Positions 32,748 through 41,172 are shown, numbered from the stretch's first letter. The stretch: DNA of 64,000 nt from JADLHS01 sp964561105 (GCA_964561105.1 CAZLOH010000023.1:14025-78024); one strand, 5' to 3'. Made by a program: numbers and translations. Notes: generated from the letters alone by a model not told the origin.

Positions 32748-33758
32748 TCAAGGGTTGGCTGCCACTTCGGCGCGCGCCCGGTCGAGCACTTCCTTGAGCG
32801 TCACTTCCACGCCGCCGCGTCGTTTACTTTCATCGGCCGCCGCCATGAAGGCGTACAACTCCAGCGTCTCCTCCGGGTTTACCGGCACGATGCGATCGCG
32901 AAACATTTTCACGATCACGACCAGTAGCGGATCGTAGCCATCGTAACTCCCAACGGCGGACTCACCTTTGGTGCCCACGGCTTTGCCGCCGTAACCTTTG
33001 CGATCCGTGTTGTTGGCTTCACGGAAAATTCCCGTCCGGCCATCCTTCCATGTGCCCGTGACCTCGATCTTGCCATCGCCCGTCAGACCGCGCTTGACTG
33101 AGACGCAGCCCGTCCCCATCACGGTGAACAGGGATTCGCAGCCATGCACGCCGTACCAGTACAGGTCCACATGGTGCGGCTCCAATTCCGCGGGGCTGAA
33201 GGTCTCGGCATGGAGCACCTTGCCAATCGCCCCGTTGCGAACGGCCTGGGTATTCTTCCCGTAGCGCAGCGAGGACGCGCAGAACAGCGGCACGTTGGCT
33301 TTCTTGGCCGCCGCGAGGATGCGCACCGTGTCCGCCAGGTCGCCGGCAATGGGCTTGTCCACGAACACCGGCTTGCCCGCCGCCAGCACGGGACGCACCT
33401 GTTCCAGATGCACCCGCCCGTCGTTGGATTCGAGCAAGACCACATCCACCCGCCGCAACAGTTCCTCGATCGAAGGCACGATCTCCACGCCCAGTTCCTT
33501 CACCTTCGCGGTGTATTCCGGCACGCGCTCGGTGCTACTGACAATATCCTTGCTGCCCTGCGGATAGGCGGCCACCACCCTCACCCCCGCGACCAGGGGC
33601 TTGTCCGCCGGATCCTTGGGCCCTTGGTTCAAAGTCTGCGCAAACGCCACGGCGTGGGATGTGTCGAGACCGATGATGCCGGCGCGCAGTGTTTTCGGTT
33701 CTTGCGCGGGCAGAGTGAGCGCGAGGATCAATAGCGGGAGAACAAAGAAAGGTTTCAT
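32748..33758 (-). CDS. Gfo/Idh/MocA-family oxidoreductase, exported
   Basis: A 336-residue protein with a signal peptide (MKPFFVLPLLILALTLPAQ) and a Rossmann domain: RAGIIGLDTSHAVAF (the usual GIG loop is altered to GLDTSH), VVLLESNDGRVHLEQVRPVLAAGKPVFVDKPIAGD, with the EKP-like motif DKP. The C-terminal alpha/beta domain follows (YGVHGCESLFTVMGTGC). It probably uses NAD(P) on a sugar-like substrate; secretion is common in this phylum. Its 3' end abuts the pilin-like gene. Confidence 0.88.
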   Translation of the reverse strand: MKPFFVLPLLILALTLPAQEPKTLRAGIIGLDTSHAVAFAQTLNQGPKDPADKPLVAGVRVVAAYPQGSKDIVSSTERVPEYTAKVKELGVEIVPSIEELLRRVDVVLLESNDGRVHLEQVRPVLAAGKPVFVDKPIAGDLADTVRILAAAKKANVPLFCASSLRYGKNTQAVRNGAIGKVLHAETFSPAELEPHHVDLYWYGVHGCESLFTVMGTGCVSVKRGLTGDGKIEVTGTWKDGRTGIFREANNTDRKGYGGKAVGTKGESAVGSYDGYDPLLVVIVKMFRDRIVPVNPEETLELYAFMAAADESKRRGGVEVTLKEVLDRARAEVAANP

Positions 33759-34451
33759 CAAGTGAGAATAGGTAACGGCGTGCGATTCAATTCTGTCGGT
33801 TATCGTTGACTCGAATTGAAATTGCCGAAGTTCCGCGACCACCGCAAGCGAGGAAACGGCGGGATCAACCTGGGTGCGATTGGAAGTGGCGGTCAGGAGC
33901 GCGGCGTTTACGCCGCTTCAACGGCGGAAACACGGGGGCGATTGGCTGTTTCAGACGCACTTCCCGGACGCACCGTGAAGCAGGCTGAAGCCCGCGCCCC
34001 CTTGAGGTTGACGGCCACTTCCAATCGCACCCAACGGCCAGGGAAAATGTTCGCCTCTGCGCACCAATCGCTCAAGCAGCCTGCTCAAAACCATCAACCC
34101 CCGGTAGCACGGCTCGCGCTGCGAGCCGTCGCGCCACGTCGAGCGGCGCGCAACGGGTGGAAACGTGCGCCCTCGGTCTTTCGCTTCCGCCCGCTGCACG
34201 CGGGCGGAGTCCTCGCAGCGCGAGAACTTCCACCTCAACGATGATGAGGCAAGACTACCGACGAGCCGGCATCGGTTGGTGGGGCGAGGCTCCCGACGAG
34301 CCGACTCGTGCGGACGCTCGCCCCATCGCTTGGCCTGAAGGTAAGCGGCCGAATCGTCCACGGGGCCGAAGGCCCGCCAGATGGTAGCCTTGGGTTAATC
34401 GTCAAAGGAATTTGAGCGCGAAGGGGCGGCAACATCACGGGATGAAGCAAG
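33759..34451. other. 693-bp gene-free stretch rich in repeats
   Basis: No gene is supported. It holds the 164-bp palindrome and, at 34277-34325, a copy of repeat R5 (GGTGGGGCGAGGC ... GCTCGCCCCA). Promoters for the oxidoreductase should lie at the left end. Confidence 0.6.
33871..34034. repeat. 164-bp palindromic element with 25-bp arms
   Basis: The left arm TGGGTGCGATTGGAAGTGGC (33871-33890) and the right arm, its complement at 34009-34034, match almost perfectly. The interior includes GCGGCGTTTACGCCGC, a motif also seen near 15962. It lies in a gene-free stretch. Confidence 0.7.
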
Positions 34452-35309
34452 TCAACCAAGCGCAAGTCCTCGCGTCCGCACGCGGATCAGCAGATCATTC
34501 AATGCAGCCCGCGTCGAGTTGCCGGGCAACTCGGGCAGTTCGCTCGCGTCATGCGCCGTCTGCAACTCACCGCGCAACCGCCGATACTCGGCTTCGTGGA
34601 AGGCGATGTCTGCGTCTTCGAGTTTGGATTTCTCTGGGCCGGCCAGTTTTCGCGCCACGAGTTCAGGAATGTAAGGCAATCGAAACTCCTCATTCAGCTT
34701 CACAAGGTTGGCTTCGATTTTGCCGGTGCGCATCAGGTGAATCCCCGTGAGCAATACGCGATAGACGTAGAGTAACGGCTTCACCCGTCGCGGGCGCTCT
34801 TTGTCGAACAGCTTCCACTGGGTTTCCGCGAATCCAAAGTAATGGTGCGAGTGATGTCGCGTGATGCAATCGCGCGCAATGGCCTTCAGTTCCGCGTGCT
34901 CCGGCGTGGTGTGGACAATGAGCGGCGAGAAAAGTTGTTCCAACACGTAACCGTTCTTCTTGAGCAGCAGGCCAAAGAACTTGCGCGCATCATGGCTCAC
35001 GATGTCCATCTCCAGCGCCTGTCCCTCACCCGCGGGAGCGGGAGAGGGTGGCGAAGCCGGGTGAGGGTCGTGGGGAGAAATCACCTCTCTGCGCGGAGGA
35101 TCAGGCGGCACAATCATTGACTGCTCGACCGTTTCGTCACGGACATCCAAACCGACGATCCGTTCGAGCGGCAACACATGTGCGCCACGCAGGTCAAAGT
35201 CGGAATCTGGCGACGGAAATCCGTAGAGGTGCGCGCCGCTGATCGTGGCAAACAACAGCGGATACGGCTGCGCCGCCACGATTCGTTGGAGGCGTGGATC
35301 AATGGTCAT
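34452..35309 (-). CDS. RlaP-like nucleotidyltransferase (first)
   Basis: A 285-residue protein with a polymerase-beta-type nucleotidyltransferase head: ISGAHLYGFPSPDSDFDLRGAHVL, G-S/A-x-x-x-G then D37 and D39. The rest (ARKFFGLLLKKNGYVLEQLFSPLIV, HYFGFAETQWKLFDKE, KPLLYVYRVLLTGIHLMRTG) matches the RlaP-type family linked to RNA repair operons. Residues 82-96 (PHPASPPSPAPAGEG) come from an R2 palindromic repeat at 35023-35067, read in a different frame from the others. It is downstream of a lipoprotein gene by 2 bp. Confidence 0.82.
   Translation of the reverse strand: MTIDPRLQRIVAAQPYPLLFATISGAHLYGFPSPDSDFDLRGAHVLPLERIVGLDVRDETVEQSMIVPPDPPRREVISPHDPHPASPPSPAPAGEGQALEMDIVSHDARKFFGLLLKKNGYVLEQLFSPLIVHTTPEHAELKAIARDCITRHHSHHYFGFAETQWKLFDKERPRRVKPLLYVYRVLLTGIHLMRTGKIEANLVKLNEEFRLPYIPELVARKLAGPEKSKLEDADIAFHEAEYRRLRGELQTAHDASELPELPGNSTRAALNDLLIRVRTRGLALG
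35023..35067. repeat. R2-type palindrome in the first nucleotidyltransferase gene
   Basis: A shorter R2 variant (CCCTCACCC ... GGGTGAGGG) read on the coding strand as PHPASPPSPAPAGEG. The frame differs from the PLTR frame in the other genes. Confidence 0.75.
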
Positions 35310-35311
35310 CG

Positions 35312-36160
35312 TTACTGGCCCAAGGAAAACTGAATTTCCACGTGGACGTTGTTAAAATCAGGATCATCCAAGTTACCTTTGTGCCGACAAATCAGCCCAC
35401 TTGGTAGCGCATTCATTCGAATCTCCTGACCTTCCGGGATTCGGCCTCCATTTGCCTGAAGTTCGATGAATCGGTTGCACAGATCTATGACAGCCTCTTT
35501 GTAGCTGTCTGGTACATTGTGCAAGCTAAGATCAGGGCGACCGAATTTTCTCAAACCACGGGTGTGAAACCACGTGCCACTGCCAGATTCCTCCTTGGAG
35601 TACACGATTGAGATGTGTCGGTGCATCTTGGGTAATTCGGGATCAAAGAACTCGCTCCGCCACATTGGCCCATCAAAACACTTGAATTGCAACACATCAG
35701 CAACGGCAACTCCCCCATGGTCCATAAAAAACGTGACCATTCCTACACAGTCCCTCAGATAGTTGAGGTTCGCCGGATCGGCTACTTCGCCCTGAATCAC
35801 GAGGCACTCCGGCGACTGCTCGATTCGGGCAAACAGAGTTGGGTCTGATTTCCCAAGTTGTGTCGCAAACTCGCCGTCGGCGAAAGGCAGCGATTGATGT
35901 TTAGTCCGGCTGAATCGTCGCAACTCCACTCCTTGCGGAATTCCCGCAGTGCGATAGGTCGCACCCGAAATCGCTGTGTCGTTGGTGAAAATTCCGTAGA
36001 TGGCATAGCAAACCATGGCGTTGCTGCCGCCAGGCGCGAAGTGGCTACGTTCCCAAGTGTTAAGTGTCGCGTGCATAGATGAAGTCTTTGGCTTGCACCC
36101 GAAAAGAAGTGAAAGCCCAATTGCTGTGACGCAGTATATCGAGAGCCATCGCCTAATCAT
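35312..36160 (-). CDS. Putative lipoprotein of unknown function
   Basis: A 282-residue protein with lipobox LLFGC (cleavage before C22) in MIRRWLSIYCVTAIGLSLLFGC. The body has no family I recognise; conserved-looking blocks are VIQGEVADPANLNYLRDCVGMVTFFMDHGGVAVADVLQF and SEFFDPELPKMHRHISIVYSKEESGSGTWFHTRGLRKFGRPDLSLHNVPD in pieces. Its ATG overlaps the stop of the second nucleotidyltransferase by 4 bp, and it ends 2 bp before the first. The three genes form one operon. Confidence 0.75.
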   Translation of the reverse strand: MIRRWLSIYCVTAIGLSLLFGCKPKTSSMHATLNTWERSHFAPGGSNAMVCYAIYGIFTNDTAISGATYRTAGIPQGVELRRFSRTKHQSLPFADGEFATQLGKSDPTLFARIEQSPECLVIQGEVADPANLNYLRDCVGMVTFFMDHGGVAVADVLQFKCFDGPMWRSEFFDPELPKMHRHISIVYSKEESGSGTWFHTRGLRKFGRPDLSLHNVPDSYKEAVIDLCNRFIELQANGGRIPEGQEIRMNALPSGLICRHKGNLDDPDFNNVHVEIQFSLGQ

Positions 36161-37092
36161 AAGCAACGACCACCCTTCGCCATCTCCCGCCGCGCTTTGA
36201 TGAGGAAGCGATTCGCCGCTTCGTAGTCGGGGCGTTCGGGTAGTTTGGTTTCGGCCAGGGCACGTTCGAAGTCGCGGTGGAGTTCCTTGCGCCAGGCGTC
36301 CACTTCGGTCCACGCCAGCTCTCCGCGCTTGACGGCCAGCAGTCGTTCACGGTGGGCCTCGATCCGCACGGGCACGCGCGCGTCACGCAGCGTGGCCGCG
36401 CCAGTGAGCAACAAGCGTAGCAAGTGCATCGCGTGTTTCCATTTGATCTGCCCCGCGTTGCGGATGTCTTGCTCGATCTTCTTGAATTGCGACATGGCGT
36501 AGCCGTTGAAGGTCTGAAATATCATCTGGGATAGAAACCGATCCCGAATGGCCAGCAGTTCCGTTGCAAGGGGAGTCTGCTTCTCAACGAGCGGCGAGTA
36601 GAGGCATTCGAGGATGTTGGGATTTGCCTTCAGTGCCATCGTCAGAAACTTCTGCAACTCCCAGTAGCAGCTCTGCGCGGCGTTGTCCTCGAATTGCTCG
36701 GGCATGCCGAAGAGCGACCATTGCAGGTCGGCGGGCGCGAGGTAAATGCCGCGCAAATCCGTGTCGGATTCATCTGTGTCCAGCCCATACGCGCGCGAGC
36801 CGACGATGCACCGGTAAATGATGAACTGCTCCAATTCAAAACCCGGCGACGCGTTCACACCGGGCAGGCGGTCTTTGAAGTGTTTAAGCACATCAAGCTG
36901 GTCGTGCGTGAGCGAGGCTTCGAATCCATCCGGAAAGCGAACGAGAAAGTGACTTTCCGCCTCGCTGGCGGGAGTGCGTGTCACCACACCCACCGCGCCG
37001 CGCGGATGCACGAGCGAGTTGTTCGTGCCGCGCACTTCAACAAGTGCGACAACCTGCGTGCCCGCAAAAACGTTGTTGGGCTGGTGTGACAT
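36157..37092 (-). CDS. RlaP-like nucleotidyltransferase (second)
   Basis: A 311-residue protein from MSHQPNNVFAG; the extension upstream to 37176 looks like intergenic repeat. Residues 11-70 form an extra N-terminal domain with a small beta-barrel look (VVALVEVRGTNNSLVHPRGAVGVV). The nucleotidyltransferase core is VGSRAYGLDTDESDTDLRGIYL with D110 and D112. Middle blocks (NPNILECLYSPLVEKQTPLATELLAI, KWKHAMHLLRLLLTGAATLRD) match the family. It starts an operon with a lipoprotein and the other nucleotidyltransferase. Adenylylation or nucleotide transfer to RNA or protein is predicted from the family. Confidence 0.82.
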   Translation of the reverse strand: MSHQPNNVFAGTQVVALVEVRGTNNSLVHPRGAVGVVTRTPASEAESHFLVRFPDGFEASLTHDQLDVLKHFKDRLPGVNASPGFELEQFIIYRCIVGSRAYGLDTDESDTDLRGIYLAPADLQWSLFGMPEQFEDNAAQSCYWELQKFLTMALKANPNILECLYSPLVEKQTPLATELLAIRDRFLSQMIFQTFNGYAMSQFKKIEQDIRNAGQIKWKHAMHLLRLLLTGAATLRDARVPVRIEAHRERLLAVKRGELAWTEVDAWRKELHRDFERALAETKLPERPDYEAANRFLIKARREMAKGGRCL

Positions 37093-37264
37093 CCGCGCAA
37101 ACGGTAGCCGGTCACCGGAAGCGAATCCAGCCGGGTGTGTCGCCCCTTCAGGGCTGGAACTTTCTTGATTCGTCACCCAGGGCGTCGCTTCGCTTGCCTG
37201 GGCTATTCACCTCTCGGGCTTTCAGCCCTTGAAGATTGAGCCAACTGATGTTGGCTGTTGCGTG

Positions 37265-37546
37265 TTAGGCCAACTCCACCTTGAGCTTGCGGCCCAATGC
37301 GAGTGCGGCGCGCTCCAAAAGCTGAAGCGTCACCGGCGTTTCATCCTCGGCAAACAACTGATCGAGCGTCGAGCGGCTGGTTTTCATGCGGCTGGCGAGT
37401 TTCGCGCGGGAGATGCGTCGGCGTTTCATCTCCTGTTCAATCTGCCAGGTCACAACGCGACGGAGCGCACCCGCTTCACATTCCGCGAGCAAGCCCTCCC
37501 CTTGCAGGAAGTCGTCGAAGTTTGAGCCGATGTGCGCCTTCTTCAT
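37265..37546 (-). CDS. XRE-family HTH protein, antitoxin-like
   Basis: A 93-residue protein with a C-terminal XRE helix-turn-helix: EMKRRRISRAKLASRMKTSRSTLDQLFAEDETPVTLQLLERAALALGRKLKVEL. Length and layout fit HigA-type antitoxins. It overlaps the DUF4926 stop by 4 bp and is the last gene of a three-gene unit. Likely represses its own operon. Confidence 0.85.
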   Translation of the reverse strand: MKKAHIGSNFDDFLQGEGLLAECEAGALRRVVTWQIEQEMKRRRISRAKLASRMKTSRSTLDQLFAEDETPVTLQLLERAALALGRKLKVELA

Positions 37547-37770
37547 GCGGCCATCGGGCGAGAGTGCAGGCGTTCTTTGCCTGTCGCGGGCCGGACCTGG
37601 TTCGCCTCCACAGTCACGACATCGGCGGTGTGCCCGTCGAGCGTGAAGAATTCCACCTCGTAGGCTTTGCCGTCCTCATAGACGTGGACGACCGTGCCCA
37701 CGTCGCCGGCCACAAGCCCGTGCGCCGGGAGCGATGCCGTCAGAACGACTCGATTGTGCTCTTTGATCAT
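37543..37770 (-). CDS. DUF4926 protein
   Basis: A 75-residue SH3-like small barrel: EHNRVVLTASLPAHGLVAGDVGTVVHVYEDGKAYEVEFFTLDGHTADVVTVEANQVRP. DUF4926 proteins are usually found next to DUF6883 proteins and are suspected immunity or antitoxin partners. It lies 14 bp after the DUF6883 gene and overlaps the XRE gene. Confidence 0.85.
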   Translation of the reverse strand: MIKEHNRVVLTASLPAHGLVAGDVGTVVHVYEDGKAYEVEFFTLDGHTADVVTVEANQVRPATGKERLHSRPMAA

Positions 37771-37784
37771 ACTCGTCTATCTCG

Positions 37785-38117
37785 TTATGCCGGATACGCG
37801 GTGACCAGTCGCGGGTTAGTCCGGCCACGGTCAATGATCCAAACTATCCGCACCAGTGGCGATTTGCCGGACGGCGTTTCCAGCGCAGCGTCGAGAACAT
37901 ACTTCAGTCCGTGCGAAGTTTCCATGAGTTGAACCACTTCGCCGCCCAAGGCCGCTCGGCGAAAAGCTTTGGCCAGCGTTTCCCAGTCGTCCCAGCGGAA
38001 GCCGAACGCTTCAAGGAATTCAGCTTTTCCATTGTTGTCGGGATGTGCGGCGTTGAGCAAGTAGTTCGTGAGTTTTTCCCGTTGAACCAGAGCTTTGTCT
38101 GCGTTTGGGAGTTTCAC
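37785..38117 (-). CDS. DUF6883 protein
   Basis: A 110-residue protein: KLPNADKALVQREKLTNYLLNAAHPDNNGKAEFLEAFGFRWDDWETLAKAF, then WIIDRGRTNPRLVTAYP in the last strand. The pattern fits DUF6883, which also occurs as the C-terminal domain of larger toxin-like or phage proteins. It is first of DUF6883-DUF4926-XRE and may be the toxin of a two- or three-component module. Function unproven. Confidence 0.8.
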   Translation of the reverse strand: MKLPNADKALVQREKLTNYLLNAAHPDNNGKAEFLEAFGFRWDDWETLAKAFRRAALGGEVVQLMETSHGLKYVLDAALETPSGKSPLVRIVWIIDRGRTNPRLVTAYPA

Positions 38118-38130
38118 GCGATTGAAGTTT

Positions 38131-38154
38131 GAGCCTCGTTGCCTCGGCTGCTAC
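38131..38154. repeat. R1 half copy at the trpE stop
   Basis: The minus strand reads GTAGCAGCCGAGGCAACGAG, an R1 half arm. Its TAG is the stop codon of trpE. Confidence 0.6.
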
Positions 38155-39719
38155 AGGGTTTTCGCAAACGTCTCCGCCAATGCCACGGCTTTGAGCATGG
38201 CTTTGCTCTTGTTCACCGTTTCCTGGAATTCGGCTTCCGGCTCGGAGTCGTTCACCCAGCCGCCGCCGGCTTGCACGTAGGCCTGGCCGTCCTTGAGCAG
38301 CGCGGTGCGGATGGTGATGCACGTGTCCAGATTGCCGTTGAAACTGAAGTAACCCACGCAACCGGCATACGGCCCGCGGGTCGTGCCTTCGAGTTCGGAG
38401 ATGATCTGCATGGCGCGAATCTTCGGCGCGCCGCTCACCGTGCCCGCCGGAAACGTCGCGCGCATCAGGTCGTAGGGCGTTTTGCCGGCGGACAGTTTCC
38501 CCTCCACGCTCGACACGATGTGCATCACGTGGCTGTAACGCTCGATGATCATCAGGTCCTTTACCTGCACGCTGCCGAAATCGCACACACGCCCGATGTC
38601 GTTGCGCGCGAGGTCCACGAGCATGACGTGTTCGGCGCGTTCCTTCGGGTCGGCGAGCAGTTCCTTTTCCAACGCGGCGTCCTCGTCCGCCGTTTTGCCG
38701 CGACGCCGCGTGCCGGCAATGGGCCGGATCTCCACCTTGTTGTCCTCGCAACGCACGTGAATTTCCGGCGACGCACCGACGAGCGAAAAGCCATCGAGTT
38801 CGAGCAGAAACATGTAGGGCGAGGGATTCACCGAACGCGCGGCGCGGTAAACGTCCACCGGCGAGGCCTTGGTCTCGACGCTGAAGCGTTGCGAGCCGAC
38901 GACCTGGATGATGTCGCCGGCGGTGATGAATTTTTTGGAAGCCTGCACATTCGCCAAGAATGTTTCCTTGGCTACGTTTGAGGCAAATGGGACGGATGGG
39001 ACTTCAGATGGGACTGATACGGGCGTGTGCTCCAAGGGTTGTTCGAGCAACGAAAGCAGGCGTTCGATTTCCTCAACCGCCGTCTCATACGATTCCGTCG
39101 GGCTGGCGGCTTCGTCAATGGCGGCGTTGACGAGCACGGTGATGGTCTGCGCGACGCGATCGAACACGAGCAATTGATCCGCAACGATGAAATACATCGC
39201 GGGCGTGCCCAGTTCGTCGTGCGGCGGGCGCGGGACAACGGGTTCGACGTCGTGGATGAATTCGTAACCGATGAAGCCCACCGCACCGCCCGTGAAACGG
39301 GGCAAGCCGGGCAGCGTGACGGGACAGTATTTCTTCATCACGCGCTCGACGACTTCGAGGCCATCGCGGACGCCCCTCACCCCGTCCCTCTCCCCATCGG
39401 ATGGGGAGAGGGTGTCCGAAGGACGGGTGAGGGGTTTTCCTGCGACTTCAAACTTCTCTACGACTCTTCCGCCTTCGATCACCTCCACCTTGCTGCCGGT
39501 CTGCTTGATGACTGCCCGCGGATTGCAACCCACGAACGAGTAGCGCCCGAGATGTTCGCCGCCTTCCACGGATTCAAAGAGGAAGGATTCGCCCTGGCCG
39601 CGGATTTTGCGATAAGCCGAGAGTGGCGTTTCGATGTCGGCGAGGATGCGGCTGGTGACGGGGATCAGGTTGCCCTGCCCCGCCAGTTTCAGGAATTCAT
39701 CAAGGGACGGCGAAATCAT
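38151..39719 (-). CDS. trpE: Anthranilate synthase component I
   Basis: A 522-residue enzyme of tryptophan synthesis that makes anthranilate from chorismate. The C-terminal chorismate-binding domain is intact: IIQVVGSQRFSV, PSPYMFLLELDGFSLVGASPEI, IRPIAGTRRRGKTADED, ELLADPKERAEHVMLVDLARNDIGRV, PAGTVSGAPKIRAM, GYFSFNGNLDTCITIRT. Residues 96-116 (PLTRPSDT-LSPSDGERDGVRG) are encoded by an R2 palindrome (39373-39434) and fall in a loop of the N-terminal domain, just before GLEVVERVMKKYCPVTLPGLP. It stands alone, without trpG or trpD. Confidence 0.95.
   Translation of the reverse strand: MISPSLDEFLKLAGQGNLIPVTSRILADIETPLSAYRKIRGQGESFLFESVEGGEHLGRYSFVGCNPRAVIKQTGSKVEVIEGGRVVEKFEVAGKPLTRPSDTLSPSDGERDGVRGVRDGLEVVERVMKKYCPVTLPGLPRFTGGAVGFIGYEFIHDVEPVVPRPPHDELGTPAMYFIVADQLLVFDRVAQTITVLVNAAIDEAASPTESYETAVEEIERLLSLLEQPLEHTPVSVPSEVPSVPFASNVAKETFLANVQASKKFITAGDIIQVVGSQRFSVETKASPVDVYRAARSVNPSPYMFLLELDGFSLVGASPEIHVRCEDNKVEIRPIAGTRRRGKTADEDAALEKELLADPKERAEHVMLVDLARNDIGRVCDFGSVQVKDLMIIERYSHVMHIVSSVEGKLSAGKTPYDLMRATFPAGTVSGAPKIRAMQIISELEGTTRGPYAGCVGYFSFNGNLDTCITIRTALLKDGQAYVQAGGGWVNDSEPEAEFQETVNKSKAMLKAVALAETFAKTL
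39373..39434. repeat. Family R2 palindrome inside trpE
   Basis: 62 bp, one mismatch to the copy in the hybrid kinase gene (10427-10488), same orientation and frame relative to translation. Confidence 0.92.
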
Positions 39720-39762
39720 GCGGGCGACATGTTACGGACGCCGTGCCGCTTCACAAACCGAT

Positions 39763-40377
39763 TTAGTAAACCTCGAAAACGCCCGGAGCAACCTGTCGTA
39801 CGGTGGCCGTCCGGGCCAATCTCTCACGGAAAGCTACCTGAGCTTGCGTCTCCACGGGTGTCGAAACGACAAAGAGCGAATAGCTGGGATGCCGTCGGTA
39901 GCCAGGAAACACCCGAAACAGGACCGCGTTCGTGACCAGACCGGGATGGACTTCAATCAGAAACGGCCTGAGCCGGGCGATGGAGGCCGGCAAAACAAGG
40001 TTGGTGGTGTTACCAAAAAGCCGAACGGGTGTTGTCGGCGCATTGGTGGCCGCAAGCATCGCGGCATCAGCGGCCAGTCGTTCCCATCCGCCTCCTTGTT
40101 CGACGCGTTGAAAGACTGCGTTGCGGTGAGTTCGTCGCTCCAACCACGCTGGCGGCCACGATCTCACCACGCTCCAGAAACCATGCCAGCCGAGATAGCC
40201 GAGCAGCAGCGTCAAGATGAAGCCGGAGCGAATCAATGGACGTCGGTTGTCCTCAAGACTTCGATTCGCCACCCTTTCACCCAAGCGCCGCGAAATTCTC
40301 CGGGCGAGCAGGTGGATCAGCCAAACCACCACTCCTATTGTTACCAGTGCGGTGAGGATCAGCTTGATTGAATCCAT
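39763..40377 (-). CDS. Hypothetical membrane protein
   Basis: A 204-residue protein with an N-terminal transmembrane helix (LILTALVTIGVVVWLIHLLA), a second at about 52-70, and a soluble C-terminal part (RLFGNTTNLVLPASIARLRPFLIEV ... ARTATVRQVAPGVFEVY). No family is recognised. It lies between trpE and another membrane gene. Confidence 0.6.
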   Translation of the reverse strand: MDSIKLILTALVTIGVVVWLIHLLARRISRRLGERVANRSLEDNRRPLIRSGFILTLLLGYLGWHGFWSVVRSWPPAWLERRTHRNAVFQRVEQGGGWERLAADAAMLAATNAPTTPVRLFGNTTNLVLPASIARLRPFLIEVHPGLVTNAVLFRVFPGYRRHPSYSLFVVSTPVETQAQVAFRERLARTATVRQVAPGVFEVY

Positions 40378-40410
40378 GGCGTTCCAACCGACGACGACCG
40401 CGCGTCATTT

Positions 40411-40977
40411 TCACTCAAACGGTGGCTGCGGATCAGGCAATTGTCCACCAAGATCGCGCCGCCGCCGCCGGCTTCGCCAGATGGAAAGCAGCGTGAAAAC
40501 GATCACCGCCGTGGCGTAGGCGATGATGCCCATGCCGATGCCGATGGGAATGATCCAGCCACCGCTGAAGATGACCAGCGCGAGGCCGACGATCGCGGTC
40601 AGCAGGGTGTTGCCCGCCAGACAAAACAGGTAGAGGGCAATGCGCGTCTCGGACATCCGTTGCCCGTGCCAATCGCGATACAGGTCCTCGCCCATCGTGC
40701 GCATGAGCCAGGCGGATTGGAAGTTGCGGGCCGCCACCAGCACGCTGGCCGTGCTGACCACGATGGCCGAGAGCGGCCACGCGGCCAGCGACAACACCAG
40801 CACGAGGTTCACCACCGCGCCCCATTTCCAGCCGAGCCATTTCGCGATGGGATTGCCCTCAAGCACCAGATGCGGCGTGGCCACCCAGGTGCTGAGGAAA
40901 TCGGCGCCACGCGACAACGCCAGAACCGCGAGCATGATGAGATACTCGCGGCTGGCAAAAGGAACGGAATCGTCCAT
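40411..40977 (-). CDS. Hypothetical polytopic membrane protein
   Basis: A 188-residue protein with about five hydrophobic segments (YLIMLAVLALSRGADFLSTW, WGAVVNLVLVLSLAAWPLSAIVV, LLTAIVGLALVIFSGGWII and others). TPHLVLEGNPIAKWLGW resembles a motif seen in DUF5658-like small membrane proteins, but the match is weak. It is on the same strand as the 204-residue gene, 33 bp upstream of it. Confidence 0.6.
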   Translation of the reverse strand: MDDSVPFASREYLIMLAVLALSRGADFLSTWVATPHLVLEGNPIAKWLGWKWGAVVNLVLVLSLAAWPLSAIVVSTASVLVAARNFQSAWLMRTMGEDLYRDWHGQRMSETRIALYLFCLAGNTLLTAIVGLALVIFSGGWIIPIGIGMGIIAYATAVIVFTLLSIWRSRRRRRDLGGQLPDPQPPFE

Positions 40978-40987
40978 TGGGAATCCT

Positions 40988-41172
40988 TAGCCTCAAAGAG
41001 GCACAAAAGGCGCATAAAAGCCTCTGGCCGAAAGCGCGGCACTGTAGGCGACAGCCGTTTTGCCAAAGACATGCGTTTCGAGAATATTTGAAGACATCAT
41101 GGATTCCGGGCAAGCTGTGGATCGCAACCCGCACTGCGTTCTTTGTGCCCCTTGTGCCTTTTTGTGGCCATG
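40988..41172. repeat. Purine/pyrimidine hairpin element next to hisI
   Basis: The left part CCTCAAAGAGGCACAAAAGG (40988 on) mirrors GTGCCCCTTGTGCCTTTTTG near 41150-41170. A similar purine-rich tract CGCAAAGACGCTAAGACGCA starts at about 41583 beyond hisI. The plan recalls R4 around the GxxExxY gene. Confidence 0.55.
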
